Assembly: GCA_028280805.1 (NCBI GenBank)
Contig: JANQLB010000093.1
Coordinates: 1 to 64,000, forward strand
Direction: 5' to 3'
DNA: 64,000 bases
From: Tissierellales bacterium
GTDB lineage: Bacteria > Bacillota > Clostridia > Tissierellales > VENL01
The stretch's first letter is position 1; every line of letters starts with the position of its first letter. The position numbers and the translations under genes are program-made. Positions 35,031 to 44,207 of this stretch are shown here, piece by piece. A model generated the notes under the pieces. The model did no database searches. It worked only from the letters and a program-made list of their open reading frames with translations, and was not told the DNA's origin.

Positions 35031-36332
35031 TTAAGATATAGATTTAACCTCCATACCTCTCATAATTTCCAGTATTACATCATCCGTCATACTCATACCC
35101 TCCTTAGAGAGTATACCTAGATTTTTTATGGTTTCCTCTACGGTAATACCTATTATACCGTTCTTACTTGGTATAATACTGTCGTTAACAGCCAAAAGAG
35201 CTGACTGAACTGCTGCTGACGCTGACGTAGCCAACTTTAATGCACACCCTACCTTTGCTCCGTCACATATCATACCACTTGTATTTCCCAGCATATTCTT
35301 TATAGTACCTTCAATCTGCTTTAAATTTGCTCCCATTAACCAGGCTAAAGCTACAGCTACAGCAGTTCCTGCTGCTACTCCACAACTGCATAGGGCAGAT
35401 AACCTATAAATATAGTGTTTAATATAGCTGTTTATTATATGACTTATAGCTAATGCCTTTGCTATTTTTTCTTTATTTGTATTATATTTCTTCTGATATG
35501 CCAGTATAGGTAAAATAGTAGTTAATCCGTTATTACCACTTCCATTACTGCTCATAACCGGAAGATTCAATCCAGACATCCTTGCGTCTGAGGCAGCCGA
35601 AGTCAGCATCATTGCGTTATTCATCAAGTCATCAGATAGTATCCCTTTTGTTATACTGTTATAAAGTCCAAAACCTACACCCATTCCTTTTTTTTCTTGT
35701 AAACCAGCCTGTGCTATCTTTTCATTCATTACTAATCCTTCTAACAGAAAATCTAAATCTTTAAAAGATATTTTCTCTATAGTCTCAATAATATTTTTTA
35801 TGCTGGCATTATATAATATATCCTTTAATTTAGTATCCTGAGTATTTATGCTTTCTTTTTTTAATAACACTTCTCCATTAACTTCCAGATACGCAAAACA
35901 ATTATGTTTTCCTTTTATAATTACATTAGCTACACCTTGATCTGTAAAGATATTTACCTCAACATATATCTTTTCATTAGTATCCTTAATGTGTAAAAAC
36001 AATTTTTTGTTTTTAATAATATTTTTAGCAGCTTCAACATCCTTATTTTTAATATCTTCTAATACTCTTAAATCCTTTTGACTTTTACCTGCTGCTATTC
36101 CAAGAGCTGCTGCTATATATAATCCAGCCATATCTGTATTTGGAATACCAACAGATAATCCATTTTTATATACATTAGGACTAACATAAACATTGACTCT
36201 ATCTATTCTTTTATATTTAATTATTTCCTTTGCTTTAGCACATGCTAACGCCACAGCCACCGGCTCGGTACAGCCCATTGCAGGTGTTACTTCCTCTTTT
36301 AATGTACTAACTATCAACTTATCTAATTCCAC
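35031..36332 (-). CDS. cyuA: L-cysteine desulfidase / UPF0597 family protein (CyuA-like)
   Basis: 433 residues, an iron-sulfur enzyme related to the alpha domain of L-serine dehydratase. Cys21 in TPAMGCTEPVAVALACAKA, the LCSCGVAAGTAVA block and the GMICDGAKVGCALK block supply cluster cysteines; SSNGSGNNGLTTILP is another family signature. Members split L-cysteine to pyruvate, ammonia and sulfide. GTG start with AGGAGG. It is a single gene beside UbiA on the same strand (51-base gap), with no CyuP-type transporter next to it. Confidence 0.82.
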   Translation of the reverse strand: MELDKLIVSTLKEEVTPAMGCTEPVAVALACAKAKEIIKYKRIDRVNVYVSPNVYKNGLSVGIPNTDMAGLYIAAALGIAAGKSQKDLRVLEDIKNKDVEAAKNIIKNKKLFLHIKDTNEKIYVEVNIFTDQGVANVIIKGKHNCFAYLEVNGEVLLKKESINTQDTKLKDILYNASIKNIIETIEKISFKDLDFLLEGLVMNEKIAQAGLQEKKGMGVGFGLYNSITKGILSDDLMNNAMMLTSAASDARMSGLNLPVMSSNGSGNNGLTTILPILAYQKKYNTNKEKIAKALAISHIINSYIKHYIYRLSALCSCGVAAGTAVAVALAWLMGANLKQIEGTIKNMLGNTSGMICDGAKVGCALKLATSASAAVQSALLAVNDSIIPSKNGIIGITVEETIKNLGILSKEGMSMTDDVILEIMRGMEVKSIS

Positions 36333-36383
36333 ACCTAATTACCTCCTTGTTTTAAAGCAGATTCAAAATCTAAATAATTAAAA

Positions 36384-37331
36384 TTAACTAACTATAACAG
36401 AAATGCCTAGTGTAATTAACAATGTAATGTTTATTAATATGAAATTTTTAACAGAAAGTATAAATGTCTTCTTCTTAGACTGCTTCCTAGAAAAAATCCT
36501 TATATGTTTTATTACTGGAAAAATAGTTAAAAGAGCAGTTATAGAAAACAAAGGTATAAATTTTAATAAAACCAAAATTATTAAGTCAAAAAATATAAAA
36601 TAATATAAAAGACTAAAAAGACGTAAAGCTTTATTTTTTCCTATACATATAGGTAAAGTAAAGCGATGATTTGCAGTATCATCCTCAATATCACAGATAT
36701 TATTTGCAAGCATAATATTGGCAATACCGAATACTGAAGGTATTGAAAAAAGGAATATTTTTATTAACTCACCAACATCTGCGTGAAAATTTAAAATCAT
36801 ATCCTTAAATTCAATTATAATATAATTTTGGTCAAATACATGTATATAAATTGAAATAAAAATAATAACAAAACCCATAAAAAAACCTGAGAACATTTCA
36901 CCAAATGGTGTTCTAGATATTGGTACTACTCCACATGAATAAAGAATACCTACAGAAAATGATACGCCTCCTAAAATAAGGATAAGCATATTTGTATTTA
37001 TATAAAGAATGATTCCAAATATTATTGCAACTAATAGTAATATTAATATAATTGCTATAACCTTTTTTTCACTAATATTATCTTTAACTATTACATTATG
37101 ATGTTCATAGTTATATCCATATTTCTTTTTAGCATTTTTAAAATCATAATAGTTATTAATAGCTGTTGTAGCCATATCTATTGATACTAAAGATACTAAC
37201 ATAATGAAAAAATTATTTAATTTAAAATTATTAAATCTATATAAAGCATAGGCTGTACCTAATAAAAAAGGTATGACACTAGCTGCTTTTGTCTGTATTT
37301 CAACCAGCTTAAGAAATATTCTTATTGTCAT
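36384..37331 (-). CDS. UbiA-family prenyltransferase
   Basis: 315 residues, eight or nine membrane helices. First aspartate motif NNYYDFKNAKKK (the usual N(D/N)xxDxxxD has lost the last Asp) and second motif NNICDIEDDTANH. Closest in style to 1,4-dihydroxy-2-naphthoate prenyltransferase (MenA), but no other menaquinone gene is in the window. The product could equally prenylate another aromatic acceptor or make a small lipid. Upstream of the cysteine desulfidase, which follows after 51 bases. Confidence 0.7.
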   Translation of the reverse strand: MTIRIFLKLVEIQTKAASVIPFLLGTAYALYRFNNFKLNNFFIMLVSLVSIDMATTAINNYYDFKNAKKKYGYNYEHHNVIVKDNISEKKVIAIILILLLVAIIFGIILYINTNMLILILGGVSFSVGILYSCGVVPISRTPFGEMFSGFFMGFVIIFISIYIHVFDQNYIIIEFKDMILNFHADVGELIKIFLFSIPSVFGIANIMLANNICDIEDDTANHRFTLPICIGKNKALRLFSLLYYFIFFDLIILVLLKFIPLFSITALLTIFPVIKHIRIFSRKQSKKKTFILSVKNFILINITLLITLGISVIVS

Positions 37332-37493
37332 GCTTTTCCCCCTTTTTTAATAAGTTAATACTAAACTTTTAGTCTAGATTTAATGATTATTTTTTAAGTT
37401 ATCATTAATCCTTTAAGCAACTCTCACACCATTTCAATTTTATCATAATATATATTAAAATAAACTAAAATTTTTAGGTAAAGAGGTGACTCT

Positions 37494-38003
37494 ATGAATC
37501 ACATATCGAATAAATTAATTGCCAGAGCAGATATTAAGGGAGGTCCTTTGGCTCATCAGTTAATGGGATATGTTATATTTACTCCTGCTGTAGGAGGAAC
37601 TAACGTTTGTGTGAATGTACAAGGTCTGCCTCTATATCATCCAGCTACTGAAGATGAAGAACCAATAGGACCTCATGGATTTCATATTCATGAAAACGGT
37701 AACTGTAGTGTTGAAGATACTGATAATCCATTTCAAGCTGCCGGCGGTCACTGGAATCCTAACCAGCAGCCTCATGGAAATCATGCAGGTGATTTTCCCG
37801 TATTATTTTCTAACAATGGTATAGCTAGAATGTGTTTTTTTACAGATAAGTTTAAAGTATCAGATGCCATAGGAAAATCAATAATTATTCACAAAAATCC
37901 TGATGACTATAGATCACAGCCGGCAGGTGACGCAGGAAAAAGACTAGCATGTGGTATCATAAAAGGATATATAGTTCAAAATTATCCCCGCTTTTGCTTC
38001 TAA
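37494..38003 (+). CDS. sodC: Copper/zinc superoxide dismutase family protein
   Basis: 169 residues with all metal ligands: His64 and His66 (GFHIHENG), His86 (GGHWNP), His94, His97 and Asp100 (HGNHAGD), His133 (IIHKNPDDY). Cys71 and Cys153 can form the usual disulfide. No signal peptide, so it is not exported by the Sec route. Bacillus has a related spore-coat protein (YojM/SodC), which would fit with CotA and Tgl here. ATG with GAGGTG; single gene, transcribed away from UbiA. Cu/Zn SOD is rare in strict anaerobes. Confidence 0.88.
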   Translation: MNHISNKLIARADIKGGPLAHQLMGYVIFTPAVGGTNVCVNVQGLPLYHPATEDEEPIGPHGFHIHENGNCSVEDTDNPFQAAGGHWNPNQQPHGNHAGDFPVLFSNNGIARMCFFTDKFKVSDAIGKSIIIHKNPDDYRSQPAGDAGKRLACGIIKGYIVQNYPRFCF

Positions 38004-38060
38004 AGAATTCTTCGCCAATTTAAATTCCTATAACAAACTGTTTTTTTATTGACTTAAACT

Positions 38061-39485
38061 CTAAATTAATGTATTCTTTAAATCCATTAACTCTGATTGA
38101 CTTAATTTTCCCTCTTTACTTCTTCTATTTTTATATTCAAGATACATAATCAGTTTTTTATGATTAAATTTATTAATAGGATATTTATATGCTATAATTC
38201 CTGCTAAAGAAACAAAACCAATTGGTACTATTGTAATAAGAACTTTTATCGCAGTTATTACCGTTTCAGTTTGAGTAATTATTTCACCCTTAAATGATGG
38301 TTCCTGGTAACCTATTAAGCCAAGGGTCATTGTAATTATAGAAAGTCCTACAGCTTTTGATAATTTTCTACAGAAAGTCTGTATTCCGCTTAAACTCCCC
38401 TCTTCTCGCCCTCCATAAGCTAATTCCCCTACATCAGTTACATCCGGAAACATAGTGTGAGGTATAAATATTATCGCTGATAAACCTATACTAGCAGCAA
38501 AAATAACTAATAAATAATAAATCATATTCATTGATTGAGGTAAAAAGAACAACACACTTAAAGTAATTACTACGATACATACTCCACATACATAGGCTTT
38601 ACTCTTAGATTTTTTTATTGCTACTTTTGACCAAAATGGAACAAAGATAAGCTGTGTAATCATTGCCACACCTAAAAATATTTGTGTCTGTGATTCTAAA
38701 GCTCCTATGTAATATTTAACAAAATAAAGCATCATAAGTATGATTGTGTCAATAGCAAGATTTCCAATTGTAAAAATAAGAACAAATTTTCTAAAAGATT
38801 TTATTTTCATAGATTTTTTAAAAGATGAAAATATATTTAAGCTTGACCTTTTAACCAGTTGATAATCTTCTTTTTCTTTACCAACAAAAAAAACAGAAAA
38901 TACGCTCAATGCAAACATCAATGCATATATAGCACCCATTACAAAATAGCCTATTCTTAAATTACTAAACAGATTTACTATTGATAACGGAGTAACAACT
39001 ACTATCAAAGAAGCTGATAATGAAATTACGAGTCTAAAAGTACCAAGCTTAGTTCTCTCGTTATAATCATTTGTAAGTTCTGCACCATAAGCAAAATATG
39101 GTACTATTGTCATTGTAAAAACCGTACTGAAACCAAGGTATGCCAATAAAACATATATAAACTTTGCTAATTGCGAATTAAAATCCACCGGAATCCATAA
39201 AGCTGTAAAAGCTAAAAAAATAAAGATTGGACCATATAGAAAATAAGGTCTTCTCCTTCCCAGTTTACTCTTTGTGTTGTCAGATATATAGCCCATCAAA
39301 GGATCACTAACAGCATCCCAAGTATTAGCAATAAACATAATAGGTGCAATATAAATCATATTTAACCCCAAAACATCAGTTAAATAAAAAGTATATAAAA
39401 ATCCTAAAACTGTAAAACCTCCACCTCCAAATACATCCCCAAATCCATACAATAGTTTCTGTTTAAATGTCAATTTACCTATCAT
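38061..39485 (-). CDS. GPH-family sugar:cation symporter (MFS)
   Basis: 474 residues, twelve helices. Early blocks KQKLLYGFGDVFGGGGFTVL and DPLMGYISDNTKSKLGRRRP are the MelB/GPH signature, with the acidic cation site in helix 2 (the D of WDAVSDPL). Imports glycosides, pentosides or hexuronides with Na+ or H+. Transcribed alone with AGGAGATTTT-type ribosome site; no sugar hydrolase is close, so the substrate is open. Confidence 0.8.
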   Translation of the reverse strand: MIGKLTFKQKLLYGFGDVFGGGGFTVLGFLYTFYLTDVLGLNMIYIAPIMFIANTWDAVSDPLMGYISDNTKSKLGRRRPYFLYGPIFIFLAFTALWIPVDFNSQLAKFIYVLLAYLGFSTVFTMTIVPYFAYGAELTNDYNERTKLGTFRLVISLSASLIVVVTPLSIVNLFSNLRIGYFVMGAIYALMFALSVFSVFFVGKEKEDYQLVKRSSLNIFSSFKKSMKIKSFRKFVLIFTIGNLAIDTIILMMLYFVKYYIGALESQTQIFLGVAMITQLIFVPFWSKVAIKKSKSKAYVCGVCIVVITLSVLFFLPQSMNMIYYLLVIFAASIGLSAIIFIPHTMFPDVTDVGELAYGGREEGSLSGIQTFCRKLSKAVGLSIITMTLGLIGYQEPSFKGEIITQTETVITAIKVLITIVPIGFVSLAGIIAYKYPINKFNHKKLIMYLEYKNRRSKEGKLSQSELMDLKNTLI

Positions 39486-39560
39486 AAAATCTCCTTTGTG
39501 AAATTTATTTTATTAATACGCTTTGATTATTAGAACTTTAAATACAAAAAATTAACACTA

Positions 39561-40340
39561 CTATTTACTTTTATACTTCTTTTTGTTTTGTTCATTAATT
39601 TTACCAAAAACTTCTTGTGCTTTATTCCCTTTGATTATAACAGAGTCCGTCTCCACTTCATCAGCCATTTCTCCCAAGAATAAATCTGTAATATTAAACA
39701 TTTTATAGTTATGGTTATTTTCCGGCTTTTTAGGTTTAATTGTATCATTGAGTAAATGATATGTTTTTACTGCAATTGAATCTAAGCTGTCTTCTTTTGA
39801 TACATTGAAGGGTTGTCCGATTTCAATGTTTATTCTTCTGCGAAAATAAAGTTCCTCGCTGCCCCTTATATAAACCGGAAGTATGTTAGTATCACTTTTT
39901 TTTGCCAATAAGAAAGCTCCTTGATAAAATGGATACATTTTATTATCTTTCTTGTTTAATCTACCTTCCGGAAAAATTAAAAATGATTCTCCATTTTCTA
40001 TAACTTTAAGAGATTGCTTTAAACCTTTAATTCTAGACCTCTGATCTGCTCTATCTACTAATATTATATTAATTTGGCAGGCTTTAATCAATCTTTGAAG
40101 CCACTTTGTTTTAAGAGCTGACGCTCCTTCAGCCATAGTTCCCATTTTAATACAGGGTAAAACCGCAAAAATAAGTAAAGGGTCTAACCAGCTGTTATGA
40201 TTTGACACAATTACATAATTTTGATTGGGATTGAAATTTTCAATACCTTTAATTTTTATATTAAACATTACTTTAGATATAAACATCATAAATCTTCTAA
40301 AAGCTTTATACATAAAATTTATGTCCTTCATTTTTGTCAA
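39561..40340 (-). CDS. plsC: 1-acyl-sn-glycerol-3-phosphate acyltransferase
   Basis: 259 residues. HX4D motif in VSNHNSWLDPLLIF (about 47), and the lipid site FPEGRLNKK (about 122). It makes phosphatidic acid from lysophosphatidic acid and acyl-ACP in membrane lipid synthesis. ATG with GAGGTT. Next to the GPH transporter on the same strand, 75 bases apart. Confidence 0.87.
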   Translation of the reverse strand: MTKMKDINFMYKAFRRFMMFISKVMFNIKIKGIENFNPNQNYVIVSNHNSWLDPLLIFAVLPCIKMGTMAEGASALKTKWLQRLIKACQINIILVDRADQRSRIKGLKQSLKVIENGESFLIFPEGRLNKKDNKMYPFYQGAFLLAKKSDTNILPVYIRGSEELYFRRRINIEIGQPFNVSKEDSLDSIAVKTYHLLNDTIKPKKPENNHNYKMFNITDLFLGEMADEVETDSVIIKGNKAQEVFGKINEQNKKKYKSK

Positions 40341-40465
40341 CCTCTCATATGAATTTACAATATTATTCTTATTATACTATATAATTTATTGTGTAATCTA
40401 TTAAACCTTTTTAATAAAATTATTTAAAGTTTTAAAATTTATTATTGCTTATATACAAATTTGTC

Positions 40466-40491
40466 AAAAAAATACACCCCTTAAGGGTGTA
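40466..40491 (-). terminator. Rho-independent terminator
   Basis: TACACCC / GGGTGTA stem with a 5-base loop and TTTTTTT on the minus strand, 19 bases past the stop codon of the 100-residue gene. Confidence 0.8.
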
Positions 40492-40509
40492 AGTTTGAAT
40501 AATGATTTT

Positions 40510-40812
40510 TTATTTAGATTCTTTAAATGCTTCCATCATCTTATCGAGTTTTTTACATTGCTCTTCATTCAACATGGGACGAATTTTATTTAGTTTTTCC
40601 ATCTTCTTTTCATACTCTTCTTTACTCATATTTTGAGACATTATGTTATTAAGTTTAATAATCTCAAAGAAAATATCTTCTTCTGATTTTCCTTTATATT
40701 TTTCAGCAAAGCTCCTTAATCTCTCAAGCTGTTCTTCAGTTACATCAGTTTTTTCTTGAAGCTTCTCCATTGCCCTTTTTATTTTTTCATTGTTTAAGTT
40801 ATTATCTACCAT
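40510..40812 (-). CDS. Small helical protein of unknown role
   Basis: 100 residues, entirely charged and helical, with repeats of the style LEKLRSFAEKYKGKSEEDIF and KLNKIRPMLNEEQCKKLDKM (coiled-coil-like). No known domain. It diverges from the 248-residue gene at 41026, 213 bases away. GGGGGG ribosome site before the ATG; its own terminator follows. Confidence 0.6.
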   Translation of the reverse strand: MVDNNLNNEKIKRAMEKLQEKTDVTEEQLERLRSFAEKYKGKSEEDIFFEIIKLNNIMSQNMSKEEYEKKMEKLNKIRPMLNEEQCKKLDKMMEAFKESK

Positions 40813-41025
40813 TACAATTCCCCCCTCAAATTTTCTTCATAAATTATTATGTGTTTAGATTGAGATATATTACTAAATAATGTATACACGGATAAAAATT
40901 ATTGACTTATTAAGTATTACTCTTAATGTATAAACACCTTGTAATTTTGTAACAAAAATTCCTCGGCTTTCATAGGATGTTGTATGAATATCTTTATCAC
41001 AAAAAAAGAAAAGGGAGGCATAAAA

Positions 41026-41772
41026 GTGAGTGAATTACCTGTTGAATATTCAAAGGAAATATCAGAACAAAAAAAACCAAGTGCATTAGCAAATGTATTA
41101 GCAAATTCATTAGATAATAAATTTCTGGTTTTTATACCATTATATCTTTTATTAACAAACAAAAATATAGGTGGTGACTCAGTAAAAAATTTATCAAATT
41201 CTTTTGGTGTTTCAATAAAGAATATATCAGATTCTGTAAGCAAATTTATGGATTCAATTACTTTTGATAAAATAGTTAAATTAATGGACCCCAAGAAAAT
41301 ACACAAAAATATGTCCATTATTAAAAAAGTAGGTCCTTATCTGCCACAAACTTATATACAGCCTTTAAATAAAATAATACTGACTTTTGAGAAAGTTAAT
41401 AGAGCTATGTCTTTAATGGATTTTATATCATCCTCTAAACCATTTGACCCTATTATTCCCGCTGCTACTGCTAGTAACAGAGAAAGGTTTAATAAAATTT
41501 TAACTGCTGTAAAAGACGAACTTCCTGATTCAAGATCAAAAGATTTAAAGCCAATGATAGAGGTAGTAACAAATATTGATAAAATAAAAGGAGCTACTAA
41601 CGTTATTACATCATTAATAGATCCATCTAAGAAAATTACCGGTTCCGGTTCTCTGGAAGATTTAATAGATTTAGTACTACCTTTATTAGGAAAGAAAAAT
41701 ATTGATAAAAGTAAGATTAAAGAACTGGTAGGTATGGTGGAAATGCTGAAAGTATTAAATGAAGATGATTAA
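41026..41772 (+). CDS. Unknown protein, helical
   Basis: 248 residues from the GTG at 41026, preceded by GGGAGG; the longer frame to 40984 is less likely. One hydrophobic stretch (NKFLVFIPLYLLLTNKN, about residue 30-45), then amphipathic helices. The C-terminus (SGSLEDLIDLVLPLLGKKN) is leucine-rich. I recognise no family. It faces the small helical gene at 40510 across a short promoter region and may belong with it. Confidence 0.6.
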   Translation: MSELPVEYSKEISEQKKPSALANVLANSLDNKFLVFIPLYLLLTNKNIGGDSVKNLSNSFGVSIKNISDSVSKFMDSITFDKIVKLMDPKKIHKNMSIIKKVGPYLPQTYIQPLNKIILTFEKVNRAMSLMDFISSSKPFDPIIPAATASNRERFNKILTAVKDELPDSRSKDLKPMIEVVTNIDKIKGATNVITSLIDPSKKITGSGSLEDLIDLVLPLLGKKNIDKSKIKELVGMVEMLKVLNEDD

Positions 41773-41857
41773 AATATTGAAATAATATTAATTTATCATT
41801 ACAACATTTACAACTTTGTTACAGTATGGAGTCATTGGTATTCTCTCCCTTACATTA

Positions 41858-41866
41858 TGATATAAT
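41858..41866 (+). promoter_or_regulatory. Extended -10 promoter of the 30-codon gene
   Basis: TGATATAAT, the TGnTATAAT extended form, 31 bases before the start codon. No good -35 is seen, as is usual for extended -10 promoters. Confidence 0.55.
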
Positions 41867-41897
41867 AAATACATAAGAAAACTAGGGAGATGATACC

Positions 41898-41990
41898 ATG
41901 AATATTCTTGTTTTTATTATTTCCATACTTATTTATCTTAGTGTAGAAATTATTTCAATTCAAAACACAAAACCCCATAAAGACAGATAG
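41898..41990 (+). CDS. 30-residue membrane peptide with own promoter and terminator
   Basis: Starts at the ATG at 41898 and encodes one hydrophobic helix (MNILVFIISILIYLSVEIIS) followed by a polar, positively charged tail ending KPHKDR. A GGGAGA ribosome site lies ten bases upstream, a promoter at 41858 and a terminator overlapping the stop codon. The size and form resemble type I toxins and other small membrane peptides of Firmicutes. No antisense RNA was found by eye. May also be a small-protein regulator. Confidence 0.55.
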   Translation: MNILVFIISILIYLSVEIISIQNTKPHKDR

Positions 41991-42028
41991 AAGCTTTTCA
42001 ATAGTAAAAGCACTTATCTGTCTTTTTT
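41979..42028 (+). terminator. Terminator of the 30-codon gene
   Basis: Stem AGACAGATA / TATCTGTCT with an inner stem GCTTTT / AAAAGC, followed by TTTTTT. The outer stem overlaps the stop codon at 41988, so the transcript is about 155 bases. Confidence 0.8.
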
Positions 42029-42035
42029 AATACCT

Positions 42036-42281
42036 TTAATTATTATAGTCTAGCTTTGTTGTTAATTGAATTATGTGTTTTTGCTCATCATGATATATGT
42101 CTATGTTATCAACCTTCCCCAAATCACGTCTTTGAATCAGATAATCATTGATAATATCTTTAGCTGATTCTATATTAGTAGACTTATACTTTTTAAAAAA
42201 ATCTTTTTCTGCTATTTCTAAAGTTAAATCATATATTCCATGTCTTCTTCTAGTTCTTATTTCCTTGGAACAGCTTAACAT
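42036..42281 (-). CDS. Small basic protein of unknown role
   Basis: 81 residues from the ATG at 42281, behind AGGAGGAAT; the upstream in-frame ATG at 42314 has no ribosome site. Rich in Arg and Lys at the N-terminus (KEIRTRRRHGIYD) and alpha/beta in pattern. Not recognised. Its gene converges with the 30-codon gene. Confidence 0.55.
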   Translation of the reverse strand: MLSCSKEIRTRRRHGIYDLTLEIAEKDFFKKYKSTNIESAKDIINDYLIQRRDLGKVDNIDIYHDEQKHIIQLTTKLDYNN

Positions 42282-42405
42282 AATATTCCTCCTATCTGAT
42301 ATTATTATCCCCAAAACTCATTATATTTCTCAACCAAAAATGTATATTTTTCAAAAACTTGGACAAGACTTAAATGTATACTTTTTTGAAAGGAGAAATA
42401 TTATT

Positions 42406-43170
42406 ATGAATAAAAAAATAAACAAAAAAGAACTGATTTTTAGTATTACTTATATTTTAGCAGTTATATTTCTACTATTTTTTATAACATCTGAACCTAA
42501 AACTACAAAAGGATACAAAGAACTACAAAACAACAATATTATAGATAATAGTATTAATGATAAGAAACTAAACTTTAATGAAGCTTTTATACTTGAACCA
42601 TTTGATTTAATTAAAATTAGTAATAATGAAAAGAAAACATCAAAAGTAGATACAGTTAATAATACACCGCAGATATGTATCTTAAAACAAGCAATAGATG
42701 CAAACTATCAAAAAGCTATGGAGATTTCAGAGTCTACACCATTAGACTTTGATACAAGTAAAATAATCATAGAATATTGCAATAACCTTGAACTACCACC
42801 TGCTTTAGTATTAGCTGTTATGGAACTGGAAAGCAACTTCAATCAATATGCAGTCGGCTCTAGTAACGACAGGGGTTACCTTCAGATAATCCCAAATACG
42901 GAAAAATGGCTTGCAGAGTCATATGGTCATTTACTAGGTATTGAGTATAATCCAGATAGAATATTTGACCCTGAATATAACATTGGTCTTGGAATGTTGT
43001 ATTTACACATACTTAAGGAAGCATACGGAGAAAATTATCATAAAATACTGTCAGAATACAACCGTGGCTATCATAATCTTAAAAAATATTATTCAAAAAA
43101 TCAAACCTATTCGACTTCATATTCGAGAGGAGTTCTTAGCAGAAAAGTCAAATTTAAAGATTTAAATTAA
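42406..43170 (+). CDS. Membrane-anchored lytic transglycosylase (SLT domain)
   Basis: 254 residues from the ATG at 42406 (AAAGGAG upstream). One N-terminal membrane anchor (12-30), a linker, and an SLT domain from about 115: catalytic Glu in LAVMELESNFN, followed by SNDRGYLQIIPNT. It cuts peptidoglycan between MurNAc and GlcNAc outside the membrane. Possibly part of sporulation or wall turnover; its neighbours are small unknown genes. Confidence 0.85.
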   Translation: MNKKINKKELIFSITYILAVIFLLFFITSEPKTTKGYKELQNNNIIDNSINDKKLNFNEAFILEPFDLIKISNNEKKTSKVDTVNNTPQICILKQAIDANYQKAMEISESTPLDFDTSKIIIEYCNNLELPPALVLAVMELESNFNQYAVGSSNDRGYLQIIPNTEKWLAESYGHLLGIEYNPDRIFDPEYNIGLGMLYLHILKEAYGENYHKILSEYNRGYHNLKKYYSKNQTYSTSYSRGVLSRKVKFKDLN

Positions 43171-43206
43171 AGTCTGCCGCTTTTTTAGTTAAAGTGGCAG
43201 ACTTTA
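43169..43206. terminator. Bidirectional terminator
   Basis: AAAGTCTGCC / GGCAGACTTT stem with an 18-base loop; it lies between the SLT gene (plus) and the small coiled-coil gene (minus), sharing the stop codons of both. Confidence 0.8.
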
Positions 43207-43392
43207 ATCTTTTTTCAATTCTTTTATAGTTTCCTCTATAAGTTTTTTATATTCATTTCTAGACTTTAACTTCCCTAAACAAAATGACTTCATGTCCTGA
43301 TTAAGCTCAATACTTTTAATAATTTTTTCATAATCCTCAATATCTTTCTCTACCTGCTTTAGTTTATATTCCCATTCTTTTATGATATTCAT
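43204..43392 (-). CDS. Small coiled-coil protein
   Basis: 62 residues, fully helical and charged (KQVEKDIEDYEKIIKSIELN), with a Cys near 38. No family is recognised. GGAG ribosome site before the ATG; terminates in the shared hairpin. Confidence 0.6.
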   Translation of the reverse strand: MNIIKEWEYKLKQVEKDIEDYEKIIKSIELNQDMKSFCLGKLKSRNEYKKLIEETIKELKKD

Positions 43393-43576
43393 AATTCGCT
43401 CCTATGATTATTAGTAATATTTCTCATGTTTATAGTTTGTTCTAATAATTTCTTTCAATTCAGTTATATAAAAATATTTATTCTATAGCTTTATCTAATG
43501 GATAATATGTTATTTACAGTAAACAATATGTTAAAGATTAAAAAATAATATTATAAATAAAAAGGAGAGAAGTATA

Positions 43577-43738
43577 ATGAAAAATAAAAATATAGCAATC
43601 GAAGCTAAAAAAGCTTTAAATGAATTTAAAACAGAAATATCAAGTGAATTAGGTATAGATTATAAAACAGATAATATTTATTCTATTATCATGGACGTTT
43701 ATAAAAATAGAACGTCATACAAAAAAAATAATACTTAA
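43577..43738 (+). CDS. Short SASP-like protein (small acid-soluble spore protein family, divergent)
   Basis: 53 residues (ATG at 43577, AAAGGAGAG site). The segment EAKKALNEFKTEISSELGID is the first helix of alpha/beta-type SASPs, spore DNA-binding proteins. The C-terminal half, which in normal SASPs carries GxVGG and MVKKMIE, is replaced by NIYSIIMDVYKNRTSYKKNN; the germination protease site region is present only in part. It may be a truncated or specialised SASP. The first 20 residues of the alignment are convincing; the rest is less so. Confidence 0.6.
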   Translation: MKNKNIAIEAKKALNEFKTEISSELGIDYKTDNIYSIIMDVYKNRTSYKKNNT

Positions 43739-43985
43739 TCTATAAAAAATATCAGTGTTTTATGTAAGTAATCAGAACTAATTATTATAGTAATCAAGTA
43801 ACAAAAAACCAAAATTACTCGTTTATTTATTTTTCATGGTTTATAATAGATTCAAGGTAAAATTTAGACAGTTTTTTAACAAACAGTTAATTGGGACAAG
43901 CACATATTTAAATAACAAAATTAATCAATAATATTTTTTATACTATTGATTATAAAGTTGTAAAAATAAAGGTGGGAATAATTAT

Positions 43986-44207
43986 ATGAGTAAAACTTTA
44001 AAAAAAGTTCAACTTAAAACTGACGATGGATTAGTTTTTTATGGAGACTTAATAGAGATTAACTCATCAAGAATAGTCATTAACAACACAACATTCACTA
44101 TTGAAGGAAAAAATTCTAATGTTTATAAGTATATTGATAAGCAAAGTTTATCAAGACAGGCTTGTTTTGATAGAAAAAAAATCTTATGGATTAGCAAAAT
44201 CCAATGA
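43986..44207 (+). CDS. Small unknown protein
   Basis: 73 residues, beta-rich (LKTDDGLVFYGDLIEINSSR), ATG with AAGGTGGG upstream. No family recognised. The regular strand pattern would fit a small SH3-like or Sm-like fold; that is only an impression. Confidence 0.5.
   Translation: MSKTLKKVQLKTDDGLVFYGDLIEINSSRIVINNTTFTIEGKNSNVYKYIDKQSLSRQACFDRKKILWISKIQ

Noticed and set aside
40923-41318. 131-codon open frame, minus strand
   Set aside because: Overlaps the better-supported gene at 41026 on the other strand and has no ribosome site.
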